DNA of 64,000 bases, from positions 1-64,000 of the forward strand of contig NZ_FOVG01000007.1 of the NCBI RefSeq assembly GCF_900115075.1, written 5' to 3'. A program made the translations under genes and the position numbers. Shown here one piece after another: positions 8,282-18,165 of the stretch; position 1 is the stretch's first letter; each line of letters opens with the position of its first letter. This DNA comes from Candidatus Pantoea varia. Lineage in GTDB: Bacteria > Pseudomonadota > Gammaproteobacteria > Enterobacterales > Enterobacteriaceae. The notes under the pieces were generated by a model, which saw only the letters and a program-made list of their open reading frames with translations, did not search any database and was not told the DNA's origin.

Positions 8282-8457
8282 TTTCATACGGTAGTTTGTA
8301 TTAGCAGTCCGGTAACCTTAATTCCAGAACGGGAAAACGTGGTCTCGATAACGCCATAGCCGGATGTTGATAAATCGCTATTCCAATCATTTTTCCGGCG
8401 TTGTCCCTGATTAACATCGCGCGACAGCTTATAGGTTTGATCTGCAGGAGTTTTAGC

Positions 8458-9594
8458 ATGGATTTTTTGCCATTTTCCCGCCCTTCATTCGGTGATGAAG
8501 AGCTGGCTGCTGTTAAAGCGGTATTTGACTCTGGGTGGATAACAACCGGCGCAAAATGCGCCCAACTGGAGCAGGCCTTTGTTCAACTGACCGGCAATCA
8601 GCACGCCATTGCGGTGAGTTCTGCTACTGCGGGCATGCATGTCACGCTGATGGCGATGGGAATCGGGCCTGGCGATGAAGTGATCACGCCGTCCATGACC
8701 TGGGTCTCTACCCTGAACCTGATCACGCTGCTGGGCGCTACGCCGGTGATGATTGATGTCGATCCTGACAACCTGATGGTGACGCCAGAGCGGATAGCTC
8801 AGGCCATTACGCCCCGCACCCGCGCCATTATTCCGGTGCATTACGCCGGTGCGCCCGCCGATCTCGACCCAATCTATGAGCTTGCTGAGCAGCATGGCAT
8901 CGCCATCATCGAAGATGCGGCTCACGCGGTGGGCACGACTTATCACGAAAAGCCGGTCGGGCATCGCGGCACAGCGATTTTCTCTTTCCACGCCATCAAG
9001 AATATCACCTGCGCCGAAGGCGGCCTGGTGATAACCGATGACGCCGCTCTCGCCGATCGTATTCGCAGCCTGAAGTTCCATGGCCTGGCAGTTGATGCGT
9101 TTGACCGCCAGACCCAGGGGCGTCTGCCGCAGGCAGAAGTGATGATGCCGGGCTTTAAATATAATCTTCCCGATATCAGCGCAGCCATTGCGCTGGTGCA
9201 GTTACAGAAACTACCGGGCTTTATTGCCCGCCGCCGTGAGATTGCTGAACGCTATCTTGACGCATTGCGCACGCTGCCATTTAAACCGCTGTCTCAGCCT
9301 GCCTGGTCACATCAGCATGCGTGGCACCTGTTTATTATCCGCATTGATGAACAGCGCTGCGGTCTGTCGCGCGATGCCTTCATGCAGGCACTTAAGACGC
9401 GGGAGATTGGCAGCGGTCTGCATTTCCGTGCAGCACACACCCACAGATATTACCGCGAGCACTATCCCGATTTACGTCTGCCCGCCAGTGAACTTAACAG
9501 CCAGCAGATGTGTTCGATTCCACTGTTTCCGTCAATGACGGATCAGGATGTCGAGCGCGTGATTCAGGCTTTATATGACATTGCGGGAGCCTGA
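8458..9594 (+). CDS. arnB: UDP-4-amino-4-deoxy-L-arabinose aminotransferase
   Basis: 378 residues, matching ArnB (about 380). The ATG at 8458 follows CAGGAG by 7 nt and gives [12 protein letters not shown], the family N-terminus; the TTG-started extension from 8401 is discarded. This PLP enzyme transfers an amino group from glutamate to UDP-4-keto-pentose. The PLP lysine is in [13 protein letters not shown] (about Lys181) and the cofactor-binding aspartate in [10 protein letters not shown]. Cytoplasmic. It is the first gene of arnBCADTEF, which adds L-Ara4N to lipid A phosphates and gives resistance to polymyxin and cationic peptides. Confidence 0.97.
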   Translation: MDFLPFSRPSFGDEELAAVKAVFDSGWITTGAKCAQLEQAFVQLTGNQHAIAVSSATAGMHVTLMAMGIGPGDEVITPSMTWVSTLNLITLLGATPVMIDVDPDNLMVTPERIAQAITPRTRAIIPVHYAGAPADLDPIYELAEQHGIAIIEDAAHAVGTTYHEKPVGHRGTAIFSFHAIKNITCAEGGLVITDDAALADRIRSLKFHGLAVDAFDRQTQGRLPQAEVMMPGFKYNLPDISAAIALVQLQKLPGFIARRREIAERYLDALRTLPFKPLSQPAWSHQHAWHLFIIRIDEQRCGLSRDAFMQALKTREIGSGLHFRAAHTHRYYREHYPDLRLPASELNSQQMCSIPLFPSMTDQDVERVIQALYDIAGA

Positions 9595-9595
9595 G

Positions 9596-10579
9596 ATGCG
9601 CGATATCAAACCGATCAATATGCTCTCCGTGGTCATCCCGGTCTATAACGAGGAGGAAAGCCTGCCGGAGCTGCTTCAACGCACCTGCGCGGCCTGTGAC
9701 TCCATTCAGATTGACTATGAAATCCTGCTGGTGGATGACGGCAGCAGTGACCGTTCAGCCGAACTGATTGAGCAGGCCTCTGTCGTTCCTGGCAGCCGGA
9801 TAAAGGGCGTGCTGCTCAACCGCAACTACGGTCAGCACTCCGCCATCATGGCCGGTTTCAGCCAGGTTCGTGGCGATCTGATCGTTACGCTGGATGCCGA
9901 TCTACAGAACCCGCCGGAAGAGATCCCGCGTCTGGTAGACGCCGCGCGTCAGGGTTATGACGTGGTGGGAACCGTCCGACAGCAGCGCCAGGACACCTGG
10001 TTCCGCCGTAAGGCCTCGCGCACGCTTAACCACCTGATACAGCGGGTCACCGGCAAAGCGATGGGAGATTACGGCTGCATGCTGCGTGCCTATCGTCGCC
10101 ACATTATTGAGGCGATGCTCAACTGCCATGAACGCAGCACCTTCATTCCGATTCTGGCCAACACCTTCGCCCGACACACCATCGAGCTGCCGGTGATCCA
10201 CGCCGAGCGGGCCTTTGGTGATTCGAAATACAGCTTTATGCGCCTGATCAACCTGATGTACGACCTGGTGACCTGCCTGACCACTACGCCGCTGCGATTG
10301 CTCAGCGTGGTTGGCAGCCTGATTGCGATCTCCGGTTTCGCCTTCTCGCTGGTGCTGCTCGTGCTGCGACTTTTCTTTGGTGCGGCCTGGGCGGGTGATG
10401 GCGTCTTCGTGTTGTTCGCCGTGCTGTTCATGTTTATCGGTGCCCAGTTTGTGGGTATGGGGCTGCTCGGGGAGTACATCGGGCGCATTTATAACGACGT
10501 TCGGGCGCGTCCGCGCTATTTCGTTCAACGCATTGTTCAGGCTCCAGAAGAGCCTTCAGTACAGGATACTCAATCATGA
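9596..10579 (+). CDS. arnC: Undecaprenyl-phosphate 4-deoxy-4-formamido-L-arabinose transferase
   Basis: 327 residues, starting at ATG 9596, one base after the arnB stop. The GT2 domain ([25 protein letters not shown], then [10 protein letters not shown] carrying the DxD) is followed by two C-terminal membrane helices (about residues 230-300). It moves L-Ara4FN from UDP onto undecaprenyl phosphate at the cytoplasmic face of the inner membrane. The stop overlaps the arnA start (ATGA), so the genes are coupled. Confidence 0.97.
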   Translation: MRDIKPINMLSVVIPVYNEEESLPELLQRTCAACDSIQIDYEILLVDDGSSDRSAELIEQASVVPGSRIKGVLLNRNYGQHSAIMAGFSQVRGDLIVTLDADLQNPPEEIPRLVDAARQGYDVVGTVRQQRQDTWFRRKASRTLNHLIQRVTGKAMGDYGCMLRAYRRHIIEAMLNCHERSTFIPILANTFARHTIELPVIHAERAFGDSKYSFMRLINLMYDLVTCLTTTPLRLLSVVGSLIAISGFAFSLVLLVLRLFFGAAWAGDGVFVLFAVLFMFIGAQFVGMGLLGEYIGRIYNDVRARPRYFVQRIVQAPEEPSVQDTQS

Positions 10580-12555
10580 AGACCGTTGTTTTCGCCTATC
10601 ACGACATGGGCTGTGTCGGCATCAATGCCCTGCTGAGTGCAGGCTATGAGATCACCGCCATTTTTACTCACAACGATGTGGCGACCGAAAATACCTTTTT
10701 CGGCTCAGTCGCCCGTCTGGCGGCCGAGCACGGTATTCCGGTTTATGCACCGGACGAGGCGAATCACCCGATCTGGCTTGACCGCATCCGCACCATGGCG
10801 CCAGAGATGATCTTCTCCTTCTACTATCGCAATCTGCTGAGCGATGAGATCCTGCAATGCGCTGAAAAGGGTGCCTTTAACCTACATGGCTCGCTGCTGC
10901 CAAAATACCGTGGCCGGGCACCGCTGAACTGGGCGCTGGTTAACGGCGAGCGTGAAACGGGCGTGACGCTGCATCGCATGGTGAAACGCGCTGATGCCGG
11001 TAATATTCTGGCGCAGCAGACGGTGGCGATTGAGGATCAGGACAACGCGCTGACGCTGCATCGCAAACTGACCCAGGCCGCAGAGCAGTTGCTGAACGAT
11101 GTGTTACCTCGACTGCGTAAGGGTGAGGTCAGTGAGTGGCCGCAGGATGAGAGTCAGTCGACCCGTGTGGGCCGCCGCACAGCCGAAGATGGCCGCATTG
11201 ACTGGAATCAGCCTGCTGAGACGATTCACAATCTGGTCAGAGCGGTGACCGATCCGTGGCCGGGTGCTTTCGCCTTTGCCGGCTCGGTTAAATTTATCGT
11301 CTGGAAGAGCCGGGTACATCAGGAGCAGCATCAGGCGAAGCCGGGTACTGTGCTTTCTAAGCAGCCATTCCTGATCGCCTGTGGCGAGGGCGCGCTGGAA
11401 ATCCAGACCGGACAGTCTGATCATGGCGTCTACATGAACGGCAGCCAGCTGGCGCAGAGTCTGGGCATGGTGCCTGGCGCACTGCTTTATTCAAAACCGC
11501 AGTCGGCGCTGCAGCGTCGTACCCGCGTGCTGATCCTCGGCGTTAACGGCTTTATCGGTAACCATCTCACTGAACGTTTGTTACAGGATGAGCATTTTGA
11601 AGTCTATGGCCTGGATATCAGTTCAGACGCTATCAGTCGCTTCCTGGAGCATCCACGCTTCCATTTCGTCGAAGGGGATATTGCTATCCACTCCGAATGG
11701 ATTGAGTATCACATCAAAAAATGTGACGTCATTCTGCCGCTGGTGGCGATTGCTACGCCGATTGAGTACACCCGCAATCCGCTGCGCGTATTTGAACTTG
11801 ATTTCGAAGAGAACCTGAAAATTATCCGCGACTGTGTGAAGTATCAGAAGCGCATCATTTTCCCATCCACTTCAGAAGTCTACGGCATGTGTACCGATGA
11901 CAGCTTCGATGAGGATACCTCTAACCTGGTTGTCGGGCCGATTAACAAACAGCGCTGGATCTACTCCGTATCCAAGCAGCTGCTGGACCGCGTGATCTGG
12001 GCGTATGGCGAAAAAGAGGGGCTGCGCTTTACCCTGTTCCGTCCGTTCAACTGGATGGGACCGCGTCTGGATAACCTCAATGCGGCCCGCATCGGCAGTT
12101 CCCGTGCGATCACTCAGCTTATCCTCAACCTGGTGGAAGGTTCACCGATTAAGCTGATCGACGGCGGCAAACAGAAACGCTGCTTTACCGACATCAGCGA
12201 TGGTGTTGAAGCACTGTTCCGCATCATCGAAAACAAGCAGCAGAATTGTGATGGTCAGATCATCAATATCGGTAATCCGGATAATGAAGCCAGTATCAAA
12301 GAGCTGGCCGAGCAACTGCTGGAAAGCTTCGAGCGTCATCCGCTACGCAGCCAGTTCCCGCCGTTTGCCGGTTTCCGCGAAGTCGAAAGCAGCAGCTATT
12401 ACGGCAAAGGCTATCAGGATGTTGAGCACCGCAAACCGGCTATCCGCAATGCACGTCGCTTACTCGGCTGGACGCCGACCGTGACGATGGATGTCACTAT
12501 CGACAACACGCTCGACTTCTTCCTGCGCACCATTGAGCAACAGGCTGATAAGTGA
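10576..12555 (+). CDS. arnA: Bifunctional UDP-L-Ara4N formyltransferase / UDP-GlcA C-4'' decarboxylase
   Basis: 659 residues, as in E. coli (660). The N-terminal formyltransferase (1-300) has the [13 protein letters not shown] motif with its catalytic His. The C-terminal short-chain-dehydrogenase half begins at about residue 315 with the NAD-binding [10 protein letters not shown] and carries STSEVYG and YSVSKQ (Tyr/Lys catalytic pair). It performs oxidative decarboxylation of UDP-glucuronate and later N-formylation. Cytoplasmic. The UDP-glucuronate supplier (ugd) is not in this window. Confidence 0.97.
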   Translation: MKTVVFAYHDMGCVGINALLSAGYEITAIFTHNDVATENTFFGSVARLAAEHGIPVYAPDEANHPIWLDRIRTMAPEMIFSFYYRNLLSDEILQCAEKGAFNLHGSLLPKYRGRAPLNWALVNGERETGVTLHRMVKRADAGNILAQQTVAIEDQDNALTLHRKLTQAAEQLLNDVLPRLRKGEVSEWPQDESQSTRVGRRTAEDGRIDWNQPAETIHNLVRAVTDPWPGAFAFAGSVKFIVWKSRVHQEQHQAKPGTVLSKQPFLIACGEGALEIQTGQSDHGVYMNGSQLAQSLGMVPGALLYSKPQSALQRRTRVLILGVNGFIGNHLTERLLQDEHFEVYGLDISSDAISRFLEHPRFHFVEGDIAIHSEWIEYHIKKCDVILPLVAIATPIEYTRNPLRVFELDFEENLKIIRDCVKYQKRIIFPSTSEVYGMCTDDSFDEDTSNLVVGPINKQRWIYSVSKQLLDRVIWAYGEKEGLRFTLFRPFNWMGPRLDNLNAARIGSSRAITQLILNLVEGSPIKLIDGGKQKRCFTDISDGVEALFRIIENKQQNCDGQIINIGNPDNEASIKELAEQLLESFERHPLRSQFPPFAGFREVESSSYYGKGYQDVEHRKPAIRNARRLLGWTPTVTMDVTIDNTLDFFLRTIEQQADK

Positions 12556-13457
12556 TGAAGAAGATCGGTCTGCGAATTGACGTAGATACCTGGCGCGGCA
12601 CGAAGCAGGGCGTGCCCGCGCTGCTTGGGCTGTTCCAGCGTCATGCGGTGCGGGCCAGCTTTTTCTTCAGTGTGGGACCGGACAACATGGGCCGCCATCT
12701 CTGGCGGCTGGTGAAACCAGCGTTTCTGATGAAGATGCTGCGCTCCCGCGCCGCATCGCTCTATGGCTGGGACATCCTGCTCGCCGGAACGGCCTGGCCG
12801 GGAAAGCAGATGGGACGTGGCCTGCGCAACATTATGCAGGACGCTACCCGCCAGCATGAAGTTGGCCTGCACGCCTGGGATCACTTTGCCTGGCAGACCT
12901 GGGCCGGTGTCTGGCCGCAGGATAAGCTGGTGGAGCAGATAGCGCGTGGCACCGAAACGCTGAGTGAGATCCTCGGTCATCCTGTCATCTGTTCTGCCGT
13001 GGCAGGCTGGCGCGCCGATGGGCGGGTGATCGCCGCCAAACAGGACTTTGGTTTTCACTACAACAGCGACTGTCGCGGCACCGGGCCATTCCGGCCCATG
13101 CTACCGGATGGGCAGATCGGTACTGTACAGATTCCGGTGACGCTGCCCACATGGGATGAAGTGGTTGGCCGTGAGGTCAGCGCAGAAGGCTATAACGACT
13201 ACATTCTGGCGAAGATGCTTTCTTCTGACGATGGTGCGGTGTACACCATACATGCCGAGGTCGAAGGGATTATCGGCTACCCGGACTTTGATCAGCTGCT
13301 GGCTGCTGCGGCCCGTAACGGCATTCAGTTCTGCCCGTTAAGCGAGCTGCTGCCCGACGATCTGAGCACCTTACCAGTGGGCAGGGTAGTCAGAGGCGAA
13401 ATCCCCGGACGTGAAGGGTGGCTGGGCTGCCAGAAACTGACTGAAGAGGCGAACTAG
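12555..13457 (+). CDS. arnD: 4-deoxy-4-formamido-L-arabinose-phosphoundecaprenol deformylase
   Basis: 300 residues from ATG 12555, whose A is the last base of the arnA stop; a GTG one codon earlier is possible. This is a NodB-fold polysaccharide deacetylase with RIDVDTWRG (metal-binding Asp) and HAWDHFAWQ (metal-binding His pair). It removes the formyl group from the lipid-linked sugar before flipping. The reading order arnB-C-A-D is canonical. Confidence 0.96.
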   Translation: MKKIGLRIDVDTWRGTKQGVPALLGLFQRHAVRASFFFSVGPDNMGRHLWRLVKPAFLMKMLRSRAASLYGWDILLAGTAWPGKQMGRGLRNIMQDATRQHEVGLHAWDHFAWQTWAGVWPQDKLVEQIARGTETLSEILGHPVICSAVAGWRADGRVIAAKQDFGFHYNSDCRGTGPFRPMLPDGQIGTVQIPVTLPTWDEVVGREVSAEGYNDYILAKMLSSDDGAVYTIHAEVEGIIGYPDFDQLLAAAARNGIQFCPLSELLPDDLSTLPVGRVVRGEIPGREGWLGCQKLTEEAN

Positions 13458-15124
13458 TGCGGATACATAACAACACGAAGTGGGTACTTTTTTTCAGCTT
13501 TTTTGTTCTCTATTACCTCATCCCGCCGATGTTCCGCGACCTCTGGCAACCGGATGAGACCCGTTATGCGGAGATCAGTCGGGAGATGCTGGCAACCGGT
13601 AACTGGGTCACGCCGCACTTCTTCGGCCTGCGCTATTTTGAAAAACCGATTGCTGGCTACTGGGTCAACTCGCTGGGTCAGTGGCTGTTCGGTCATAACA
13701 ATTTTGGCGTGCGGGCAGGTTCAGTATTTTCAACGGCGGTAACTGCCGCGCTGATCTACTGGCTCGGCAGACGAATGTTTGGTTCAGCGCGCACTGCCGC
13801 TGTCGGCACTCTGATTTTTCTCAGTTCGCTGCTGGTCTATGGCGTCGGCACCTATGCGGTGCTCGATCCGATGCTGATGCTCTGGCTGGCGGCCGGGATG
13901 TGCAGCTTCTGGCTGGCGACGGAGGCCAGCGGGCGTGCCGGGCGCGCGGGCGGCTATCTGCTGCTGGGCCTCGCCTGCGGTATGGGATTCATGACCAAAG
14001 GGTTTCTGGCGCTGGCGGTGCCGGTGCTGGCGATTCTGCCGTGGGTGATCTGGCGCAAGAGAGTTCTGGAGCTGCTCTGCTTCGGGCCGCTGGCGGTTCT
14101 CTCTGCCGCGGCGATCAGCGCACCCTGGGCGCTGGCGATCTATCATCAGGCCCCCGATTTCTGGCACTACTTCTTCTGGGTGGAACATATCCAGCGCTTT
14201 GCTGAAGACAATGCGCAGCACAAAGCCCCTTTCTGGTATTACCTGCCGGTTCTGGTGCTGGGAACGCTGCCGTGGCTGGCGCTGTTACCAGGCGCGTTGA
14301 TGACCGGCTGGCGCGAGCGTCAGCAACATCCGGGCATGCTCTATCTGCTGAGCTGGACGGTGATGCCGCTGCTATTTTTCAGCCTCGCAAAAGGTAAGCT
14401 TCCGACCTATATCCTGCCCTGTTTTGTGCCGCTCTCGTTGCTGATGGCGCACTATGGGCTGAACGCCGCGCAGCGGGCAGGGCGTGCATTAACAGTCAAT
14501 GGCTGGCTTAACCTGATTTTCGGCATCCTTACCCTGGCAACGGTCGTGCTGGTGCTCGCGCCCTGGAGCGTGACGCATCATCCGCTGTTCGCCACACACG
14601 AGATGCTGAAACTGGCGCTGGGGGCACTGGCATTCCTCATCTGGGGACTGGTGGGCGCATACAGCTGCCGCTCTTCACAACGCCGCTGGCTGGCGGCCGC
14701 GCTTTGCCCGCTGGGCGTCGCACTGTTTATTGGCACGGCGATCCCGGACAAAATCCGTGATGCCAAACAGCCGCAGCACTTTGTCTCGACAATCAGCGAG
14801 CGTCTGGCCTCGAGCCACTTTATTCTCGCGGATAATCCTGGCGTAGCCTCTGCCGTAGCCTGGCATCTGCAGCGCAGCGACATCGGATTCTATGACACCA
14901 AAGGCGAGCTGGAATATGGTCTGAGCTACCCGGATGCGCAATCCCGCTTTGTCTCTCAGGCGGACTTCGGCGGCTGGCTTGCCGACCATCGCCGCACGGG
15001 AAGCGTGTCACTGCTGTTGCTGGTTGATTCGCCACACAGTGATATCGGCGAGGATGTTCCGGTGCCGGACGCCGTCTATCGGCAGGGCAGGCTGGTCTGC
15101 CTCTATTACAGTCAGATGAAGTAA
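13457..15124 (+). CDS. arnT: Lipid A 4-amino-4-deoxy-L-arabinose transferase
   Basis: 555 residues from a GTG at 13457 overlapping the arnD stop (TAGTG). It is a GT-C integral inner-membrane protein with about 12 helices and a C-terminal periplasmic domain. The first periplasmic loop has WQPDETRYAEISREM with the conserved Asp-Glu pair. It transfers L-Ara4N from undecaprenyl phosphate to lipid A phosphates on the periplasmic side. Length agrees with E. coli ArnT (550). Confidence 0.96.
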   Translation: MRIHNNTKWVLFFSFFVLYYLIPPMFRDLWQPDETRYAEISREMLATGNWVTPHFFGLRYFEKPIAGYWVNSLGQWLFGHNNFGVRAGSVFSTAVTAALIYWLGRRMFGSARTAAVGTLIFLSSLLVYGVGTYAVLDPMLMLWLAAGMCSFWLATEASGRAGRAGGYLLLGLACGMGFMTKGFLALAVPVLAILPWVIWRKRVLELLCFGPLAVLSAAAISAPWALAIYHQAPDFWHYFFWVEHIQRFAEDNAQHKAPFWYYLPVLVLGTLPWLALLPGALMTGWRERQQHPGMLYLLSWTVMPLLFFSLAKGKLPTYILPCFVPLSLLMAHYGLNAAQRAGRALTVNGWLNLIFGILTLATVVLVLAPWSVTHHPLFATHEMLKLALGALAFLIWGLVGAYSCRSSQRRWLAAALCPLGVALFIGTAIPDKIRDAKQPQHFVSTISERLASSHFILADNPGVASAVAWHLQRSDIGFYDTKGELEYGLSYPDAQSRFVSQADFGGWLADHRRTGSVSLLLLVDSPHSDIGEDVPVPDAVYRQGRLVCLYYSQMK

Positions 15125-15445
15125 ATGCTGCTGCTGATTATATTGGTGAGTTTGCTTAGCTGCAGCGCGCAACTGTGCCAGAAACAGGCAACTCATGCGG
15201 CATCGCGTCGGGTTCGCCTGAGCTGGATTGGCGTGAGCGTGCTGCTGTTAGGGATAGCAATGCTCCTCTGGCTGCTGGTGCTGCAGCGGGTGCCTGTCAG
15301 CCAGGCCTATCCGATGCTGAGCCTGAACTTCATCTTCGTTGCGTTGGCCGGACGCATCCTCTGGCGTGAACGGCTGACGTTGCGCCAGATTGCCGGCACG
15401 CTGCTGGTTGTGACGGGTGTGGCGATGATGGCGAGCCAGCTATGA
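15125..15445 (+). CDS. arnE: Ara4N-phosphoundecaprenol flippase subunit ArnE
   Basis: 106 residues directly abutting the arnT stop. It has four helices of the small-multidrug-resistance/EamA type, with the VPVSQAYPMLSLNFIFV segment typical of ArnE. Together with ArnF it moves the lipid-linked aminosugar to the periplasmic leaflet. The stop overlaps the arnF start by 4 nt. Confidence 0.95.
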   Translation: MLLLIILVSLLSCSAQLCQKQATHAASRRVRLSWIGVSVLLLGIAMLLWLLVLQRVPVSQAYPMLSLNFIFVALAGRILWRERLTLRQIAGTLLVVTGVAMMASQL

Positions 15446-15807
15446 AAGGGTATGGATGGGTCGCATGCAGCGTGCTGCTGGTTTCCGCGGCACAGTTAAT
15501 GATGCGCTGGGCTATGCCGCGTCTGCCCGATGTCAGTAGCCTGACGTCGCTGCCCGCCGTGGCCATACTGCCGGCCTTGCTGCTGCTGGCCGGGTTGGGC
15601 GCGTACGGTGTTTCGATGCTCTGCTGGATTCGGGCGCTGCACCATTTTCCGCTGAACCGGGTCTATCCGCTGCTCAGCCTGAGTTACGTGCTGGTCTGGC
15701 TGGTGGCCGTTTGCGTCCCAGTGTTTCATGAAGCCTTTAGCTGGCATAGCCTGGCGGGCGTGGTGATTATCGTGATCGGTCTGCTGTGCATCGTGGTTAA
15801 GCCCTGA
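15442..15807 (+). CDS. arnF: Ara4N-phosphoundecaprenol flippase subunit ArnF
   Basis: 121 residues, four membrane helices, with the paired motif FPLNRVYPLLSLSYVLVW that mirrors ArnE. It is the last gene of the arn operon. No strong terminator follows it, so some read-through into the Fic-like gene 110 bp downstream is possible. Confidence 0.95.
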   Translation: MKGYGWVACSVLLVSAAQLMMRWAMPRLPDVSSLTSLPAVAILPALLLLAGLGAYGVSMLCWIRALHHFPLNRVYPLLSLSYVLVWLVAVCVPVFHEAFSWHSLAGVVIIVIGLLCIVVKP

Positions 15808-15850
15808 TATTAGTGTTTTCCCATCCAGAGCGTCCATTATTAGCGTTTTC
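15808..15850 (+). repeat. Short direct repeat downstream of arnF
   Basis: TATTAGTGTTTTC (15808-15820) recurs as TATTAGCGTTTTC (15838-15850), 30 bp apart with one mismatch. Its role is unknown; it lies between the arn operon and the Fic-like gene. Confidence 0.4.
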
Positions 15851-15916
15851 GGGCAACGGTTAACGCTTCCAGCGTAGCGAAATTATCGTTTTAGTTCGAT
15901 TAATAAAGGATTCACT

Positions 15917-16855
15917 ATGCTGGTCGGCTTTGGCGCACTGCGCGAACGTTATGCTATTGAACTGGCGCAGCCACTACGTGTGAAGTCGGCCATCGGAACT
16001 GTACGCTCTCATCATGAGAGTCAGGGACGGGTAGAAAATCACTATCCACCTGGCTATCAACCGGAAGATAATTTTGCCGGTCACTTTGCTTTTGGCCTCA
16101 AGTACGAAGAGGTTCATCTGGAGTTTTTCGCCCGCCTGTTCGCGGCCGTCGGCCCTGAACTGCTGGAGAGCTGGTGCCGCCGCGAGCCTTTCGGGCAGTA
16201 TGCGCGCCGGCCGGGTTTTCTGTATGAATGGTTGACCGGAGAGACACTACAGGTACCCGATGTCACTAACGGTGGTTACATTGAGGCGATTTCATCCAAA
16301 GCGTACCTGACCCGCACCACGGTGAAACGCAACAGACGCTGGCGCATCAATGATAACCTGCCTGTCTCTGCGACTATCACCAGCTCGATGGATTTCCGGG
16401 TCAGTTACGATCGCACGCTGGATGTATTTTCTAAGCGGCTGATGCGACGCTATGCAGGCTGCTATCGCTTTGGTGAGTTAAAAACGTATGAGGGTGGCAC
16501 GCTGAGCAACTTCAGTTTCAGCGAATATGAGGATGCCCGTTTTGCCTGGCGTTATCCCGACTTAACCCAGCATGTGCTCTATACATGCAGAGTGATAGAG
16601 CACACGGTACGAATCGAAATGGCCAATGAAGCGCGCGTGTTAGTGATATTTCAGCGCGCACAGCAGCGGTTGAAAGAGGTTGTTGAAATGCCGGATCAGG
16701 ACGCCAGCCGCATTATCCGCTCGCTGAAGGAGAACGGCTGCCTGATCTCCGGTAAGCTTAAAAAAACGTTCCCGCTGCTCGACGATATTGACACATCCCA
16801 GCGTATTGTCGATGCAGTCAGGTCTGCGTTTGAGCCACAGGAACAGAAACCCTGA
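15917..16855 (+). CDS. Fic-family protein lacking the Fic catalytic domain
   Basis: 312 residues. The N-terminal part (1-155) follows the N-terminal domain of large Fic proteins: YPPGYQPEDNFAGHFAFGLK, a PFGQYARRPGFLYEWLTGE signature, then TTVKRNRRWRINDNLP. The C-terminal part (about 158-312) follows what normally comes after the Fic core: PVSATITSSMDFRVSYDRTLDVFSK..., a DLTQHVLYTCRVIEHTV helix, and a winged-helix-like tail. The roughly 200 residues between them, with the AMP-transferring HPFx(D/E)GNGR motif, are absent, and the frame is kept across the junction near residue 155. It cannot be an AMPylase. It is either a decayed gene or a retained accessory or inhibitory form. RBS AAAGGA precedes the ATG. 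Confidence 0.72.
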   Translation: MLVGFGALRERYAIELAQPLRVKSAIGTVRSHHESQGRVENHYPPGYQPEDNFAGHFAFGLKYEEVHLEFFARLFAAVGPELLESWCRREPFGQYARRPGFLYEWLTGETLQVPDVTNGGYIEAISSKAYLTRTTVKRNRRWRINDNLPVSATITSSMDFRVSYDRTLDVFSKRLMRRYAGCYRFGELKTYEGGTLSNFSFSEYEDARFAWRYPDLTQHVLYTCRVIEHTVRIEMANEARVLVIFQRAQQRLKEVVEMPDQDASRIIRSLKENGCLISGKLKKTFPLLDDIDTSQRIVDAVRSAFEPQEQKP

Positions 16856-17534
16856 GTGAACAGGCCGCTGGTAATATCTGTTATCCAGTCAGACAAGCGG
16901 TTTTACCTCTGCGGCTAGCGCAGTTATGTTGCCAGCATCTCAGGAATGCGTCGCCACCATCATTCACTCTAAAACAGGCTTATCCATCTCTTTTATGGCC
17001 CATCAGATCGGGTTATACCCTTGCTGCTGCTCAACGCTAAGAATGCGAGTGAACAGCAGCGCCAGCCTTACTGAGCTGTCTATCAGTCAGCAAGGCAGAA
17101 GAGTTGAAGTCTACAATCAGCGTAGATTCTCGCTGCTGTAAAGCGGTCAGTCCTGCGACAACATCAGGATGCGCGGGCATGGCAGCGATAATACCAGCCA
17201 ACCATCTTTTTCAGATTTATTCAGTTGAATGAATGCTGCGCTCCTTTCTCTGGAAAAAGTCTTTAAGGATATTATCGACGTTGCAAATGACTAATAATAG
17301 TTAATTACTTTAAGTAGATAGAGCTAATCTAAATGTTTTTATAACAACGAATCTAATTTTAAAATTGATAAATAAAAATCATAAAAAACGAAATATAGAA
17401 GAAATTCTATATTTTTTCCGTCACTAAAAATGCATTATTCCGTAAATCGGAAGGCTGAGTGTCGCTAAGTGGTGCATCATCTGAGTTTTCTGAATATAAG
17501 TGGGATGTTTTATTTTTATCAAAGGAATAGTGAA
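16856..17534. other. 679-bp region before the microcin-like gene
   Basis: No supported gene; the 71-codon frame at 16926-17141 has no domain or RBS. From 17270 to 17530 the sequence is markedly AT-rich compared with the flanking arn genes, as is usual for acquired DNA. It contains the hairpin at 17391-17414 and must carry the microcin-like gene's promoter. Confidence 0.5.
17391..17414 (+). terminator. AT-rich inverted repeat upstream of the microcin-like gene
   Basis: AAATATAGAA-GAAA-TTCTATATTT, a perfect 10-bp repeat with a GAAA loop, followed by TTTCCG. It could be a weak terminator insulating the microcin-like gene or a regulatory palindrome; 120 bp separate it from the start codon. Confidence 0.4.
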
Positions 17535-17849
17535 ATGCGCGAATTAAATGTAATGGAAATTAGTGAAGTTTCTGGTGCTGGCTTCTGGGATTCAGTGACC
17601 AGTGCCATTACACTGGGAGCAACCGGCTTTGCAGCAGGCGCTGCATACGGTGGTATCCATGGCGGCGACAATGGTGGTATCCTGGGCATCGGTGCATTTG
17701 GCCAGCTAGTCGGTGTTATTGTTGGTCCGATCGTTGGTGTCATTGGTGGCGGCGTACTGGGCGCAGTACTTGGTTGGAACGATTCAGCTAGCGTTACTGC
17801 CATTTCTACCCAGTGGCTGAACAACTTCGTAAACGGTGCTTTCAAATAA
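17535..17849 (+). CDS. Class II microcin-like precursor (double-glycine-type leader)
   Basis: 104 residues from ATG 17535 (AAGGA 8 nt upstream); the earlier start at 17469 only adds 22 residues in front of a perfect leader. Residues 1-15, MRELNVMEISEVSGA, match the leaders of class II microcins (MccV, MccE492): MRE/MRT start, hydrophobic positions spaced by polar ones, and a Gly-Ala end where a C39 peptidase-containing ABC exporter cuts. The 89-residue mature part starts GFWDSV, is rich in Gly/Ala with GxxxG patterns and two hydrophobic stretches (GATGFAAGAAYGG, VIVGPIVGVIGGGVLGAVLG), and has a C-terminal WLNNFVNGAFK. Microcin V is also 88 residues mature. It has no cysteines. No immunity gene, C39 exporter or membrane-fusion partner is recognisable beside it. 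Confidence 0.8.
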   Translation: MRELNVMEISEVSGAGFWDSVTSAITLGATGFAAGAAYGGIHGGDNGGILGIGAFGQLVGVIVGPIVGVIGGGVLGAVLGWNDSASVTAISTQWLNNFVNGAFK

Positions 17850-17867
17850 GTATTTAGTTTAGCAAAA

Positions 17868-17902
17868 AAGAAGGACCTCGCACTAAGTGCGAGGTCCTTC
17901 TT
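17868..17902 (+). terminator. Strong terminator after the microcin-like gene
   Basis: AAGAAGGACCTCGCAC (17868-17883) and its exact complement (17887-17902) form a 16-bp stem with a 3-nt TAA loop, followed by TATT. It starts 18 bp after the stop codon, so the peptide gene is a monocistronic unit. Confidence 0.85.
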
Positions 17903-18165
17903 TATTATAGAAATAGTTAAAAAGTGACATACTATATTAGTGCTACAACTGAAGATCGCATAATCATAATTATGTTAAATGCAATAAATGGCTACCAGTA
18001 AGGCGTTATGGCGATCTCATTCCCGATTGAATACTGTCTGAAGCCGCTGACATTATTGAAGGTGCTGAAAAGCATGCGTGTGACCGCAGTAAGGCGGAGC
18101 AGTGAGACAACATGAAGGCTGAGCCTGATGGCTCAGTCGTACGGCCAGAAAGACTGACGAAGGAG

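Larger units (their letters stand above)
7758..8457. other. 700-bp divergent regulatory region of yceI-like gene and arnB
   Basis: An AT-rich stretch with no gene-like frame between two divergent transcripts. It contains two PmrA-box-like tandem hexamers (listed separately) and a third TTAAG near 8061. A leader this long upstream of arnB could hold further PhoP or PmrA sites or an untranslated leader. I see no attenuator hairpin before arnB. Confidence 0.6.
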
